From the NCBI GenBank assembly GCA_963662155.1, contig OY759263.1:8254967-8318966 (forward strand): a DNA stretch of 64,000 bases, read 5' to 3'. The notes beneath the pieces are model-generated. The model was not told the origin of the DNA, did no database searches, and worked only from the letters and a program-made list of their open reading frames with translations. Source of the DNA: Lamellibrachia columna. Its lineage: Eukaryota > Annelida > Polychaeta > Sabellida > Siboglinidae. Positions 1 through 11,505 of this stretch are shown in pieces. Position 1 is the first letter of the stretch; each line of letters opens with the position of its first letter. Both the position numbers and the translations under genes were made by a program.

Positions 1-330
1 GTTAATAGGTTGAGAACTATAACACACAGGGTTATGTCACAGTAGTCGGGTGGGAGACTACAGGCTTAGGGGTCGACATAGACTCTCCCTTGAATAGTTC
101 AATAAAGCAACCAAAAGAGATCCTGTGTTGTGGAGGAGGTCCCACACACCAAATCTGTAAAGTGCTCCACTAATTGCCCGAGCCCAAGGCAGAATGGCAA
201 AGCGTCACTCGCTTCACTGTGGTCTCTTCTTTTTTCTGTGCATTATTTTAATCTTTTGACTGACATTTGAAATTTATGACAAACTAGTGTTACAATTAGT
301 GTTACATTGTAACGCTTTTATTTGGGAATA
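1..330. other. unassigned sequence
   Basis: No coding frame, RNA gene or repeat structure that I can recognise. It ends at the start of a GCAC/CA-rich array. Confidence 0.4.
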
Positions 331-336
331 CACACA

Positions 337-368
<32 letters not shown>

Positions 369-600
369 CACACGCACACACGGACACACGCACACACATC
401 TTACACACTACACCACACCAAACGCACACACGCACCACACCACATACACACGCACGCACACACACGCACGCACGCACGCACACACGGACACACGCACACA
501 CATCCTACACACTACACCACACCAAACGCACACACGCACCACACCACATACACGCACGCACGCACGCACGCACACACAGACACACACACACACACACGCC
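331..600. repeat. CA/GCAC microsatellite with higher-order duplication
   Basis: Runs of CACA and GCAC are interrupted by a less regular block (CGGACACACG ... CTACACCACACCAAACG) that recurs once about 104 bases later, near 381 and 485. This is a tandem duplication laid over a simple-sequence array. The His/Thr-rich open frames here come from the simple sequence and are not genes. Confidence 0.9.
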
Positions 601-1204
601 CGACTAACTGGGGGCACACATCAAAACAGAGAAGTAATATTCGATGTAATTTTTTTATTTAAGGATATGACTTTCAACCTTGCACGGAGTGGCGTATTTG
701 GGGCTCCAAGGTGCTTTTCATTACAACCTGTTGCGCCACTACTTTATAGCATGGTAAACTAATGGGTGACTAAGCTTGCCACCCCCACCCCCCACCCCAC
801 CACCACCACCCCCACATGGTCGTTAAACACACGTGTATCGACTGTATGACTTCTTCCTTTCGTCCAAGTATAATTTTCGTCCACCTATAAAAAAAGCGAC
901 TTGTACAATCGTTTTTCTTTACTGAAATTCCTGTATCAGGCAATCGCCTGTTCCTGGTATCTGGATCGTTGTGTCATTTGTGGATTTTACGGATAGGCAC
1001 GATTCGCAGATGATAAAACGAAATATAACAAATAAGTTTCTTCACAAAGTTGTTGTCAGTTCAACATGAAATGGCGTAGATTTCAATCTCCCGGACTAAT
1101 ATCTTTTGCTTGTTTCAAAATGATGGAAACTACGCAATTGTTGAAAGTGTCCACTCAAATTCTAAGTTGTTGTGCCCCTCTGTTTCCCCATGTTGAGCAT
1201 TTAT
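601..1204. other. unassigned sequence
   Basis: Contains a short C-rich stretch (about 780-812, CCCCCACC-like). No gene, TIR or LINE similarity was recognised. Confidence 0.35.
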
Positions 1205-1550
1205 GCGCGCGCACACACGCACGAAAGCACGCTCGCTAACACGTACATAGCCACGCACCCATGCTCGCACGCACGCATCCGTCCATGCACGCTCGCACGC
1301 AGTCACGCACGCCCGCACCAACGCACGATCGCACGCATGCATTCACACTGGCTCATTCGCAGGCACGCATGCACGCACGCACGCAGGCACGCAAGAATAC
1401 ATGCACACATGCACGCATCCGCGCACCTAAGCTCACACTGGCTCCCCCGCATTTATGCGCACGCACACACGCACGCACACGCCCTCGCACGCACGGAAAC
1501 ACGCACGTATCCACGCACCCATGCTGGCTGGCACGCACGCACCCACGCAC
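1205..1550. repeat. degenerate ACGC-rich simple repeat
   Basis: An imperfect GCACGCAC-type array with many substitutions, older than the near-pure array at 9023-9138. The overlapping Arg/His/Ala-rich frames are simple-sequence artefacts. Confidence 0.8.
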
Positions 1551-2368
1551 AATTCGCTGTCTCATTATCTCCCACTTTTGTCTTCTTATCTTCGTTATTG
1601 ATGTACAACTACCGTAGATGAACTGCAGCTATTCTGTTGTGGGGTCAATTATTCGTTGTTATCTCACTACTCTCCAGATGTCAGCGTTATCGTTTGGTTA
1701 GCCGAACCACTACAAAATCACACAATTGTCTACGCAGACACCAGCCAATGTCTACGAATGTCACGCTGTTTGAGTACTATTCATACAACTTACGTAGAGG
1801 AGTGACGTCACAAGACTACCGATATTTAATCTACCATTTTAAAATATGTGTTCTCCCACTGACATATTCAATGTGGATACATTTTCATGACAATAATATT
1901 ACGTCGACACGGTAAAAGTTGTACTGTTCCCCCAACCCAATGCTTTAGCGAGGAACGGATTTTTGTGACACACATACTTGTAAACATACTTGTGGACCTC
2001 TAACAGTTGTCTCTCTACCACCCTCACTAAGCTCACAAAGTTCAAGTAATTACGTGAAACTTGTGAAAGCTATATTGTTTTTCCACTCCTCACATTGGGG
2101 GACGCATCGTCTGGTGATGTTTGGCCGCGCTGAGTACGATCTTTCAGCTGATTGGACGAGCGAAAACGAGGACGAGGGAGTGAGGTATGGGAGGGAGACT
2201 AATCCCATGTTGGGACGAGGGGAGAGCAAGCATTGAGATATGGGGAATATGGAGAAGATGGAATGTTACAATGAGTGGAAAGAAGAGCGAATACGGGAAA
2301 GATGGGAGGCCAACTGCGGGTAAGAGTGGCAAGTGAATGATGGGACATGGGAGATCAAGTGTTGGGAG
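1551..2368. other. unassigned sequence
   Basis: No recognisable gene. It becomes purine-rich from about 2150 and grades into the 45-bp minisatellite that follows. Confidence 0.35.
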
Positions 2369-2832
2369 GAAGAACCAGTGAAAGTGGGGAATAGGGAGAA
2401 AGGTTGTTGGGAGAAGGAACCAGTGAATGTGGGGAATAGGGAGAAAATGTGTTGGGAGGAGGAACCAGTGAATGTGGGGAATCTGGAGAAAAGGTGTTAG
2501 GAGAAGGAACCAGTGAATGTGGGGAATAGGGAGAAAATGTTTAGGAGAAGGAACCAGTGAATGTGGGGAATATGGAGAAAAGGTGTTAGAAAAGGAACCA
2601 GTGAATGTGGGGAATAGGGAGAAAAGGTGATGTGAGAAGGAACCAGTGAATGTGGGGAATAGGGAGAAAAGGTGTTGGGTGGAGGAACCAGTGAATGTGG
2701 GGAATAGGGAGAAAAGTTGTTGGGAGGAGGAACCAGTGAATGTTGGGAATAGGAAGAAAAGGAGTTGGGAGGAGGAACCAGTGAACGTGGGGAATAGGGA
2801 GAAAAGGTGTTGGAGGAGGAACCATTGAACGT
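2369..2832. repeat. 45-bp minisatellite, about 10 copies
   Basis: Tandem unit of 45 bases around the core GAACCAGTGAATGTGGGGAA followed by TAGGGAGAAAAGGTGTTGGGAG. Copies differ by single substitutions and one- to several-base deletions. Because the unit is divisible by three, long frames stay open on both strands in runs without indels (plus: repeats of EPVNVGNREK; minus: repeats of PIPHIHWF). There is no start context, domain or splice signal that would make these a protein. Confidence 0.9.
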
Positions 2833-3151
2833 GTGAAAGGTGTCATTGTGTGGCTGGCATTGCTGGTATTTGCTGGTTCGAATAAATCCGTGACCAAAAT
2901 TAAGCAACACAGAAAAACGTTCTTCGTTAAGATTACATGTCAATACAGCGATGTGTGTTTTTTTTGGGATTTATTGAGTCTAGTTTACAAACATATATGT
3001 CGCATTGTAGTTGCAACTCGTTTCGAATACTTCGATCCTCCGTTGCCTACGCATGTCGTCTCAACCACTACGCAGTGGCCGTCAGAGGGCGCCAACGTCC
3101 GTCGTAGGCCGTGGGTGTGTTTTAGAAGACGGTCTCAGCTTGCAGATCTTA

Positions 3152-3622
3152 GGGGTCATCCATAAAGTACGTCACGCTCGCTAGGTGGGGTGACCGAATA
3201 AGTGTTACGGAGCATTACATGGCTGGGGGGGGGGTGTCTTGGCGATCGCTACGTTCGTTATTAAGACACTTTTTTGTTCGTCCAGCCGGTGATTTCAGAC
3301 TGATAGCATTGATTGCCATGTCAGTTTTGGGGTCTATTTCAACAAAAGTCGAAAGGAAAGGGAAAGCCAACTGCACCGTGTATCAATGAAGTTTGTAAAG
3401 GCGCGATGTATAGATATATGCATATTAGGTGGGAAGTCTCTCAAAACGAATGTAGTTTTAGGAGTGTACAGGCCAAACTTAAGTATTTCATATTTGCACA
3501 ACATATGGGAATCTTTTTTCAAAACAAGCGTAGTTTTTTTAGGGGGGGCGCTACGAATCGTGAAAAGGGGTGGGGTATCAAAGATGTAAAAAAATAGTGT
3601 GACGTATTTTAAGGATGGCCCC
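3152..3622. mobile_element. Harbinger-like MITE (471 bp)
   Basis: The left end GGGGTCATCCATAAAGTACG and the right end, read from the other strand (GGGGCCATCCTTAAAATACG), are imperfect terminal inverted repeats of about 25 bases. Both sides are flanked by TTA (3149-3151 and 3623-3625), fitting a 3-bp target duplication. A 3-bp TWA duplication is typical of PIF/Harbinger elements. No transposase frame is present, so it is non-autonomous. Superfamily placement rests on the TTA duplication only. Confidence 0.65.
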
Positions 3623-3695
3623 TTATTTCGCCGGAGTCAGTGTCACATCCACATCCATCATCGCGTCCAACAACATCACGTAATCATCAAGGGTA

Positions 3696-3782
3696 ATGCA
3701 ATAAATCGACCGGTAATATAATAAATCGACCGGTAATTTAATAATCGACCGGTAATGTAATAAATCGACCAGTAGTGTAAAA
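3696..3782. repeat. short tandem repeat, about 21 bp x 4
   Basis: Four copies of ATAAATCGACCGGTAAT-type units, the last diverged (GACCAGTAGTG), just after the Harbinger-like MITE. Confidence 0.8.
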
Positions 3783-3837
3783 AAAAATTTGATGACAATC
3801 ATTATGATGATGATGGTGTTAATAATGATGATGTAGA

Positions 3838-4680
3838 AGGTGAGGACTACTCCGAGGATTACAACCTTGTCGTGGTGGAGTAGTTTGTGTGCCTCAGTGA
3901 TCCTGAGAGCTGTGCCGGCTGGGATACGTGTATCCCTAGTAGGTTTAACCATGCCGGATTGGTCGAGGGTGAGATTCCAGACTAAGAGTGATCCCTGGTC
4001 CTCCAGGCTGGGGGTTGGGCGGCAGGCTAACAACCTGCTCCCGTAAAAACAACAGATGTTACAGAAACATGTACAAGAAATCCAGCCTTTCTGATGGGTG
4101 ATATTGGCGCTCGTTTTTCGACAGAGGATAGCATGAATGGTGATCGCCAAAGCCGTAAGAAAGCTAACACCAAGATAGTGCCGTTAGTACATCCACGAAA
4201 ACAGATCAAGGTTGCGTGTTGGAAAGTGAGGACGATAAACGCAGCTGGTAAAACTGAGCAAATTGTAGATGAAATGAACAACAATGGCATAGACATACTG
4301 GGAATCAACGAGAGTAGGTGGACTGGAACAGGAAAAGTCAGACTTGAAGGAGGGGAGACAGTGTTGTATTCTGTTGTAGAGATCAGGCACGAGTTTGGTG
4401 TTGGGATGATAATATCTAAGAAGAACAGGAACACACTTCTCGAATGACATCCAGTGAATTATTACTGTTAGATCGATCGGAAGACCAAAAGAGACGTGGC
4501 GGCGAATGGTGTAAAAAGAACGAGATGCGTTTGGGTGGAAATCATGGGCAGAGGCGGCACAGAGGGCGGCTGACAGGCCGGAATGGCGGACTCTTGTACA
4601 TGCCCTATGTGACGCATGGCGCCCAAGGGATCCGTAAGCCGTAAGTAAGAAGGCGATGATGAGGGAAATAAACGATTATG
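3838..4680 (+). mobile_element. internally deleted RTE-like LINE
   Basis: Positions 3838-4046 resemble a LINE 5' leader. From 4094 a frame encodes the start of an apurinic-type endonuclease: VACWKVRTINAAGKTEQIVD, then DILGINESRWTGTGKV, then the HEFGVGMIISKK block. At about 4441 the frame breaks, and within 200 bases a second block encodes the usual LINE C-terminus (ADRPEWRTLVHALCDAWRP then a stop, about 4572-4643). The rest of the endonuclease and the whole reverse transcriptase are missing. The 3' end runs into a GAT-rich tail, as RTE elements often have short microsatellite tails. The element is dead. Clade assignment as RTE-like is from motif memory. Confidence 0.7.
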
Positions 4681-5651
4681 ATGATGACGACAATTAAGGG
4701 ATCATCTTAGCGATGATGATTATGACGATGATGATGATAACGATTATGATGATGCTGATGATAATGATGATGATGATAATAATAATGATGATAACGGCGG
4801 TGATGATGAGGGTGATAAATGGTCATGATGATGATGAGGAAGAAGATGAAAACAATTAAGCGGTCTTAGTGATGATGATGACGAAGATGATAACAATGAG
4901 GGTGATCATTATTACGATTATGAGGACGAACACAATGACACCCTCAGTCTCACCATCTTGCTCCTCCTCCTCATCGTCATCATCATCCTCATGTTCACCC
5001 TTATAACTGTTAACCATGCTGACACCCACTCGACGTTCACAAACCTATGATTAACATAGGAATCTCAGAGCGAGTGAGCCGCAAGTTTTCTGGGATATGG
5101 AATGCCGTTTGTATAACCTCCCAGGTAACGCACGGCAGTAACTACATGTTGGCACACAATAGGACCGAGTCAGACAGAGTGGTAAGGAAGAAGGGGGTCA
5201 TTAAAAAGGGTCGCCTCAACAAATGAAAGAGATAATCTACACTCAGTTAAGGGATCATCTCAAACAATTATTTAAGAGATCCCTAAAAATGCTTAAAAAG
5301 AAATACCTCATCATCATTTGATCAAATTAAGGGGTCATATCAAATAACTTAGGAGAAATCTGAAAATGTAACGTGATATTATATTAGAAACTTAAGCTTA
5401 ACCGCAAAATAATAAAATAAGGGATCAGCTGAAACAATTAGGGGGTTATCTAAAAAATTAAAGTTAAGAGCAATGCCAGTCAACTAAAATGTTCATTTAG
5501 CAATTAAAGGGCACCTAAAATATTTTAAAATATGACTAAAATTGAGGGATTTTATCAAAAACAGGAAAGGTTAATCTAAAAATGAGTCATTAAGGGGTCA
5601 TTTAATAACTAGTCATTACAAATGAACTAGCTGATCGTCTCAAAACATTAT
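4638..5651. repeat. left arm of 1-kb inverted repeat
   Basis: Reverse-complementary to 6853-7863, beginning with GCCGTAAGTAAGAAGGCGAT and ending near GAACTAGCTGATCGTC. The outer half is GAT-rich; the inner half carries a degenerate repeated motif (AAGGGRTCATCTCAAA). The arms look well over 90% alike by eye, with scattered substitutions and small indels, so this is not a perfect artefactual palindrome. The outer end coincides with the 3' tail of the LINE fragment at 3838-4680. Confidence 0.9.
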
Positions 5652-6252
5652 GGGGTCATCTCATAAAATCAAGTGATCGTCTCGAAATAAAGTTAGATAA
5701 AATGAATAGGACTTCTCAAAAAAGTTAAGGGATCGTCACAAAATTTTATACGTTGAATTGCTCGCTTAAATCCATTGATATTTTTTCTACATATAATCAG
5801 TACATGTGTGCGCTGTAGATTCAGACTAAATGTCAAAACTATTTTCTTGCATAATTCGGGTCAAATACATCAGACGGCCTCCTTAGATTTATGTTCTTTG
5901 ATTACATGATAATAAAATATAATTACGGTATGTATCTGTTGCGGAGTTACGCGACCGAGCACTGGCAGCGTGCAGGTGGATAAGAGAAGAATCGCCACGC
6001 CATTTTGCGGTTATGTTCTAGTAAGACGTCCGCGCTTACTGCCATTGTACTCAGACGTCCGCGCTTAATGCCGTTGTACTCAGACATCCGAGCTTAGACG
6101 TGGGAACGCAGGAGCACGTGAAAACATCGAAACGGACCGCGGGAACGCCTGAGTATATAACGATGGGGGCGGGCAAAATCAACCCCTTGCGAATCGTACA
6201 GTGCAGATCATATATTCACGACATCGATGTAGGAAAGAGAGAAAGTGAGACG

Positions 6253-6290
<38 letters not shown>

Positions 6291-6852
6291 TAATTTTCAT
6301 TCGGAAGTAAGGTGGAGCAACGTGTCATGTTAATTTGTCATTATTTTGTTCACATTGTTAAGATAAATTATATTTTCATTTGCACGTCATTAAGCGATAT
6401 ATAGGCAAACCTTTATTTCATCCGTCAACAGCGTCGTATATAAACACGTCTTGCCACAATATTTTTTTTTCAATTGCTGTAGGATATTTGATTTTCAATC
6501 TCACTTGAGTAAGATGGCGCAACGTGTCACGCTAATTAACGGATCCATCACTATGTTTGTCCGCATAGTGGCGCTTGTAGCTCTTTAGTTTGCCTGGTAA
6601 CATGTATTTTGTTAAAAAGATAGTTGATGTCGGGTCTGGGGCGGTGGATTGCCCCCGAAATCACCCTTTGAAGTGGGCAAAAAAGTACATTTATTTAGGA
6701 GAACGACGCCAAGGCTAAACCAGACATCCACTTACGTTTACTAAATTATACTTAAAATAAGATTCTCAGAACGATTCAGCAGCTTGTTTTCTGGGAGGAC
6801 ATATGGACTGCTGTTTATATATCCTCTTAGATAGCATACGGCAATAATAATA
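5652..6852. other. 1.2-kb spacer of the inverted repeat
   Basis: Contains three tandem copies of a 29-bp unit (GACGTCCGCGCTTACTGCCA..., 6025-6100), a GA-rich run (6232-6290), and a pair of related ~45-base segments (6297-6342 and 6492-6536, both with CAACGTGTCAYGYTAATT). The 6725-6845 part is a diverged direct copy of arm sequence at about 5020-5150. No gene was recognised. Confidence 0.6.
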
Positions 6853-7863
6853 ATAATGCTTTGTGATGATCAGCTAGTTCATTGTTAAATGACCCCTTAA
6901 TGACTCCTTTTTAAATTATCCTTTAATTTGTTTTTGATAAAATCACTTAGTTTTAGTCATATTTAAAAATATTTTAGGTGCCCTTTAATCGTTTAGATTA
7001 ACATTTTAGTTGACTGGCATTGCCCTTAACTTTAATTGTTTGAGATGACCCCCTAATTTTTTTCAGCTGATCCCTTATTTTATTATTTTGCGGTTAAGCT
7101 TAAGTTTCTAATATAATATCACATTGCATTTTCAGATTTCGCCTAAGTTTTTTGATATGACCCCTTAATTTGATCAAATGATGATGAGGTATTTCTTTTT
7201 AAGCATTTTTAGTGATCTCTTAAATAATTGTTTGAGATGATCCCTTAACTGAGTGTAGATTATCTCTTTCATTTGTTGAGGCGACCCTTTTTAATGACCC
7301 CCTTCTTCCTTACCAATCTGTCTGACTCGGTCCTATTGTTTGCCAACATGTAGTTACTGCCGTGCGTTACCTGGGAGGTTATACAAACGGCATTCCATAT
7401 CCCAGAAAACTTGCGGCTCACTCGCTCTGAGATTCCTGTGTTAATCATAGGTTTGTGAACGTCGAGTGGGTGTCAGCATGGTTAACAGTTATAAGGGTGA
7501 ACATGAGGATGATGATGACGATGAGGAGGAGGAGCAGGATGGTGAGACTGAGGGTGTCGTTGTGTTAGTCCTCATAATCGTAATAATGATCACCCTCATT
7601 GTTATCATCTTCGTCATCATCATCACTAAGACCGCTTAATTGTCTTCATCTTCTTCCTCCTCATCATCATGACCATTTATCACCCTCATCATCACCGCCG
7701 TTATCATCATTATTATTATCATTATCATCATTATCATCAGCATCATCATAATCGTTATCATCATCATCGTCATAATCATCATCATCATCACTAAGATGAC
7801 CCCTTAATTGTCGTCATCATCATAATCGTTTATCACCCTCATCATCGCCTTCTTACTTACGGC
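6853..7863. repeat. right arm of 1-kb inverted repeat
   Basis: Reverse complement of 4638-5651, ending in CTTCTTACTTACGGC. See the left-arm entry. Outside the arm the two flanks are unrelated: LINE C-terminus on the left, an approach to an 18-bp minisatellite on the right. Confidence 0.9.
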
Positions 7864-8079
7864 ACACTTTCCAATTTTCCCCCTTCAGTATGACTAGGGG
7901 ATTTCGCAACGATAGATTGCGTCCATCTGGTATGGTAGGGATTACAGATCGAGGTGCTGAACACTGAGGGCCTCCCACAGGTAGAGGGCCTCCAACAGGT
8001 AGAGGGCCTACCAAAAGTTGAAGGCTTACCACATGTTGAGTGCCTACCAATAGTTGAAGGCCCCACCACACATTAAGGT

Positions 8080-8400
8080 CCGATTGGAAACTGAGGGCCA
8101 ATTGAAGACTGGGGGCCAATTGGAGAATTAATGCCAATTGAAGATTGAGGTCCAATTGGAGACTGACGGCCAATTGAAGACTGTGGGCCAATTGGAGACT
8201 GGGAGCCAATTGAAGACTGGGGTCCAATTGGAGACTGATGACCAATTGGAGACTGAGGGCCAACCGTTGACTGGGGGCCACCTGAAGCCGGAGGGCCAAC
8301 TGGAGACTCGGGATCAATTGGGGATTCAGTGCTAACTTGAAACTCGGAGCCAATTGGAGACTGTGGGCCAACTGGATACTCGGGATTAGCTGGGAATTCA
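8080..8400. repeat. 18-bp minisatellite
   Basis: About 17 copies of a CCAATTGGAGACTGAGGG-type unit, with alternating GGAGACTG and GAAGACTG variants suggesting a 36-bp higher-order unit. It is open in several frames because 18 is divisible by three (minus-strand frames read PIGPQS or QLAPSL repeats). A related looser repeat (GGGCCTCCAACAGGTAGA type) occupies 7968-8060. Confidence 0.9.
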
Positions 8401-9022
8401 GTGCTAATCCACGCAGTATGCATCAGCTGTTGCCGTGTGTTGGCTTATTTTAGCTACATGTGGCAACTTTGAACACTGTTCAGAATTGTAAAAAATTACG
8501 TTCAAAGTTTCCCCACAACATATTAACTTGTTACTGCCACATGCGATCATTTTATAAAATAAAACAAGTCCATTACTTCACAGATGTATAACCCACGTTG
8601 TCTTGCAAACATTTAACGTTTTGTAATGACTACCATTCAGTAATTCCCTCGGGATTGCTAAAATGTCTATTAAAGCAGGATTGCACCAATACAATCTTAA
8701 ATACATTATACCGAAAAATTATTTAGAGATATTGCTGACTGAATCTTTTCTGAATTGTTTTCATAGTTTCCCCACTGTTCAAAGTTTCTAAACACCGTGG
8801 TATTTTACAATGTTTACCTGTTTCACAACATCAAGGTATACCACGGTTTCCATGGTATATCATGATATTTTACCCTGGAATACGATGGTATATTTTCATA
8901 AGGGACCACATAATTCCAGCAGACGATGCCATGTAGGCCCGCGTTTATCTATTGACCTGCATTCCTGTCACAACAGTTAAGCCGACCGCACCGATTAAAG
9001 CCGCACGCAGAGAGACAGACGT
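8401..9022. other. unassigned sequence
   Basis: Contains a short cluster of TACCACGGTTTCCATGGTA-like words (8795-8895). No gene was recognised. Confidence 0.35.
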
Positions 9023-9027
9023 ACACA

Positions 9028-9122
<95 letters not shown>

Positions 9123-9140
9123 GCGCACGCGCGCACGCGC
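9023..9140. repeat. (ACGC)n microsatellite
   Basis: Nearly pure ACGC tetranucleotide array of about 28 units, ending in GCGCGCAC variants. Confidence 0.95.
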
Positions 9141-9195
9141 GCTCGACCGACACAGAAGCCGAGATGGCGTAGGAATGAGCAGGTTTTCTATGGGG

Positions 9196-9262
9196 TGAAT
9201 TGTAAAGCGCTTTGAACACTCCTGAGGACTGGATGCCGCCCACTATATGAACGTATCTCTAT
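9196..9262 (+). repeat. SINE/LINE 3'-tail-like fragment
   Basis: TTGTAAAGCGCTTTGAACAC followed by a degenerate CTATATGAA matches the common animal SINE/LINE tail pattern (TGTAAAGCGCTTTGAG ... GCGCTATATAAA). A second possible tail (TGTAAAGCACCTAGAT ... CTGTATATCT) lies at 27083-27122. Recognition is from the motif only; the rest of the element cannot be placed. Confidence 0.4.
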
Positions 9263-11378
9263 CAACAATGAAAGCCTAATCAGAAATGCTGCCGGCGCTC
9301 ATGAGTAAGGAGCTATCTTGTCATCGGAAGGTTCACGAGAAAACTACGTCATAGATCCACTTGGTAACAATACGATGTGCCTCAAATGAACGTACATGTG
9401 TGGAGTGCTTAAGCCGGCAGGAGGGTGCGCAAACTCATTAATTAATTAGTTATGTTTCCCATTGATTGGTTGCTTGATTAATTGGTTGATTGACTGATCG
9501 ATCGATCGGATCGATTTATTAAATTTGTTCAGTACATGTAATACACTGGCGTTCATTTGGGATATACCGGCCCGGCGCCTCCCATTGATGGGGAGCTTAC
9601 CTCGGGACTAGTTCACGGTTGGAACAGCAGGTCGGCTATCAGCGTAAACAGTGGACACAACTTGCCGACATATGGGCATAGAAAGACTGGAATGCTTGAC
9701 TTTAGGATGAGCCACAAAAAGGCCGTAATTTCCCTACAATTGTTGTAAATTCCATAGAAACATACTAACCATTGGCTGATACATGTGGTGTCCATCAAGT
9801 GCCAGGACACTCCCTTTTATTGTGGTCGGATTTGTGTATCAAGTCAGAATTTGTTGTCAAGACGCCGCGAGGTGGCGCACTCCTGCACTTGTTCCTCAGA
9901 AGAGAACATTTCTAAAATGGAAACGTAGGACATTGGAACACATAACTGTCATACGTAAATTAGCCGATGCCAATGATTTTACTTGCCACAAGACTATTCA
10001 GCCAGGAAAGCTGAAACATTTAAAATGTCGGACTTTTGGCAATGAGATGTTGCAGTATGAATTGGAGTTGAAAACGCGTAGGCATATTGTAGTGGTGACA
10101 TTCTTGATACACCGTAGGCGTATTAATATTTTTCGAAATCTGGTCATTTTGAGACATGAATAAAAGAGCTGGAGGCGAGTGTTTTTCACCAAACTGTTCA
10201 GAACATTGGCAACACATTGCCATTGGATGTCACGAAGGCTTATAATGTTTTATGGTCACATGTTCTTTCAATCATGCAAAACGTTAATATTTACAACCAA
10301 AGGGAAAAATAACTGCGTCCTTCCGTCGTCTGTAGAACGTTTCACCACGCTGTGTACAGGGCTACTGCTGAGTGAACGCAGGTGTGGGGACCGCGAGATG
10401 TAGGCCAGACGTCATTGTTCTCTTAATCATAATACTTTATATGCATTACACAAGTAAAGCATGATTCCCGGCAGTATCAATTACCACCGATACAACATTT
10501 CTTTGTACAAGTTCCAACACGCAAATAATAGTAGACGCCGCCAGTATATCAGTGCGTTCTTTCATCTATGTTAACGTTGGGTTATTGGTGGTGGTTGATG
10601 TCTAAATATGCACAGCTAAATTGTTAGCTCCCAGACAAAACGTTTATAGCTGAACAACTCGTACGCGATAAAGGGTTTTAGACATTTGCGGTGTCGGTGA
10701 CATTCAAACAAACCGAATATCAATCATCAAATACACTGTTTTTTGTCCCCCCCCCCCCTCCCCCGTTACAAGGCCCCTACCACAAGTGGCATTTCCAGCA
10801 AACCTGCAGTCACTAGCCTAAGAGACACCAGGTTCAGACGTGTGTGAATTAGTACAAGTGTGAATGAATCAGTACTGGGGAAAGTGTAGACACGAAACAG
10901 TAGACACAACGCAATTGGAAAATACCAACTACCAACTGGGGTGGGCACTGGGCAGTGGGCAGGTCGGTCAGGCAGGCAAGATTTGGAGGGAAGGACTAGA
11001 CAATAGAATGTCCACTGCTTATCAGTTGATGGTTAATCATGGCTTGATTGCCTCTGCAAAAATGTCTAAAGTAAACATTTGGGGCTGGCTACTTCCAGCC
11101 AAGTGAACTCATGGGGCCATTAGATCTATGCAAAAGGCTGCATTCATGCAAAAAATATGCACCTGTAACATCTGTATTATCTATGTACTATGTAGTAGTA
11201 ACATGTACTGCGTAAATGTGTGTGCTGTGTATGCGTTGCTATACAATGCATTATGCAGGTGTACAAACACATAGTGTACTACATACCCAGAGAATTCAAC
11301 ACCCCTTTTATCCTCAGCAATAACGATGCAATACTTGCATAGTTAATTGTCGAAACAAGCATCAACAACTTTTAACAT
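9263..11378. other. unassigned sequence
   Basis: A 126-codon frame at 9783-10163 and an 80-codon frame at 10864-11106 have no recognisable domain, and no composition that separates them from neighbouring sequence. A poly-C run lies at 10747-10763. I do not call a gene here. Confidence 0.35.
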
Positions 11379-11505
11379 GTGAACAAATGCTGCATGAAAC
11401 CTTTGGAATCTTTCCAAAAAGTATTCATCAAATCACTTGCTGAGGGGATTTTACCACAGCACTGGAAAAGGGGAAACATCACCCCAATATTTCGAATCAC
11501 GGAGA
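11379..11505 (+). pseudogene. reverse-transcriptase fragment (LINE, jockey/CR1-like)
   Basis: Encodes FQKVFIKSLAEGILPQHWKR followed by GNITPIF, matching the segment before the first catalytic region of jockey/CR1-like reverse transcriptases (FxxSLxxGxxPxxWKxAxVxPIxK). Only about 40 residues remain, with no recognisable continuation. A degenerate LINE fragment. Confidence 0.6.

Noticed and set aside
331..600. CRISPR-like array of repeats and spacers
   Set aside because: Simple-sequence tandem repeats in a eukaryotic genome, without uniform repeats and unique spacers; the same applies to the other arrays.
322..762. His/Thr/Arg-rich frame of 146 codons
   Set aside because: It is a reading of the CA/GCAC microsatellite and its duplication; no domain or splice context.
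1172..1621. 149-codon Ala/His/Arg-rich frame
   Set aside because: Arises from degenerate ACGC simple sequence; similar frames exist on both strands.
4638..7863. Assembly artefact explaining the 1-kb palindrome
   Set aside because: Arms carry many substitutions and indels and a 1.2-kb unique spacer, unlike read-through hairpin artefacts; still worth confirming with long reads.
7853..8371. 172-codon minus frame with QLAPSL repeats
   Set aside because: Encoded entirely by the 18-bp minisatellite; competing frames on both strands are equally open.
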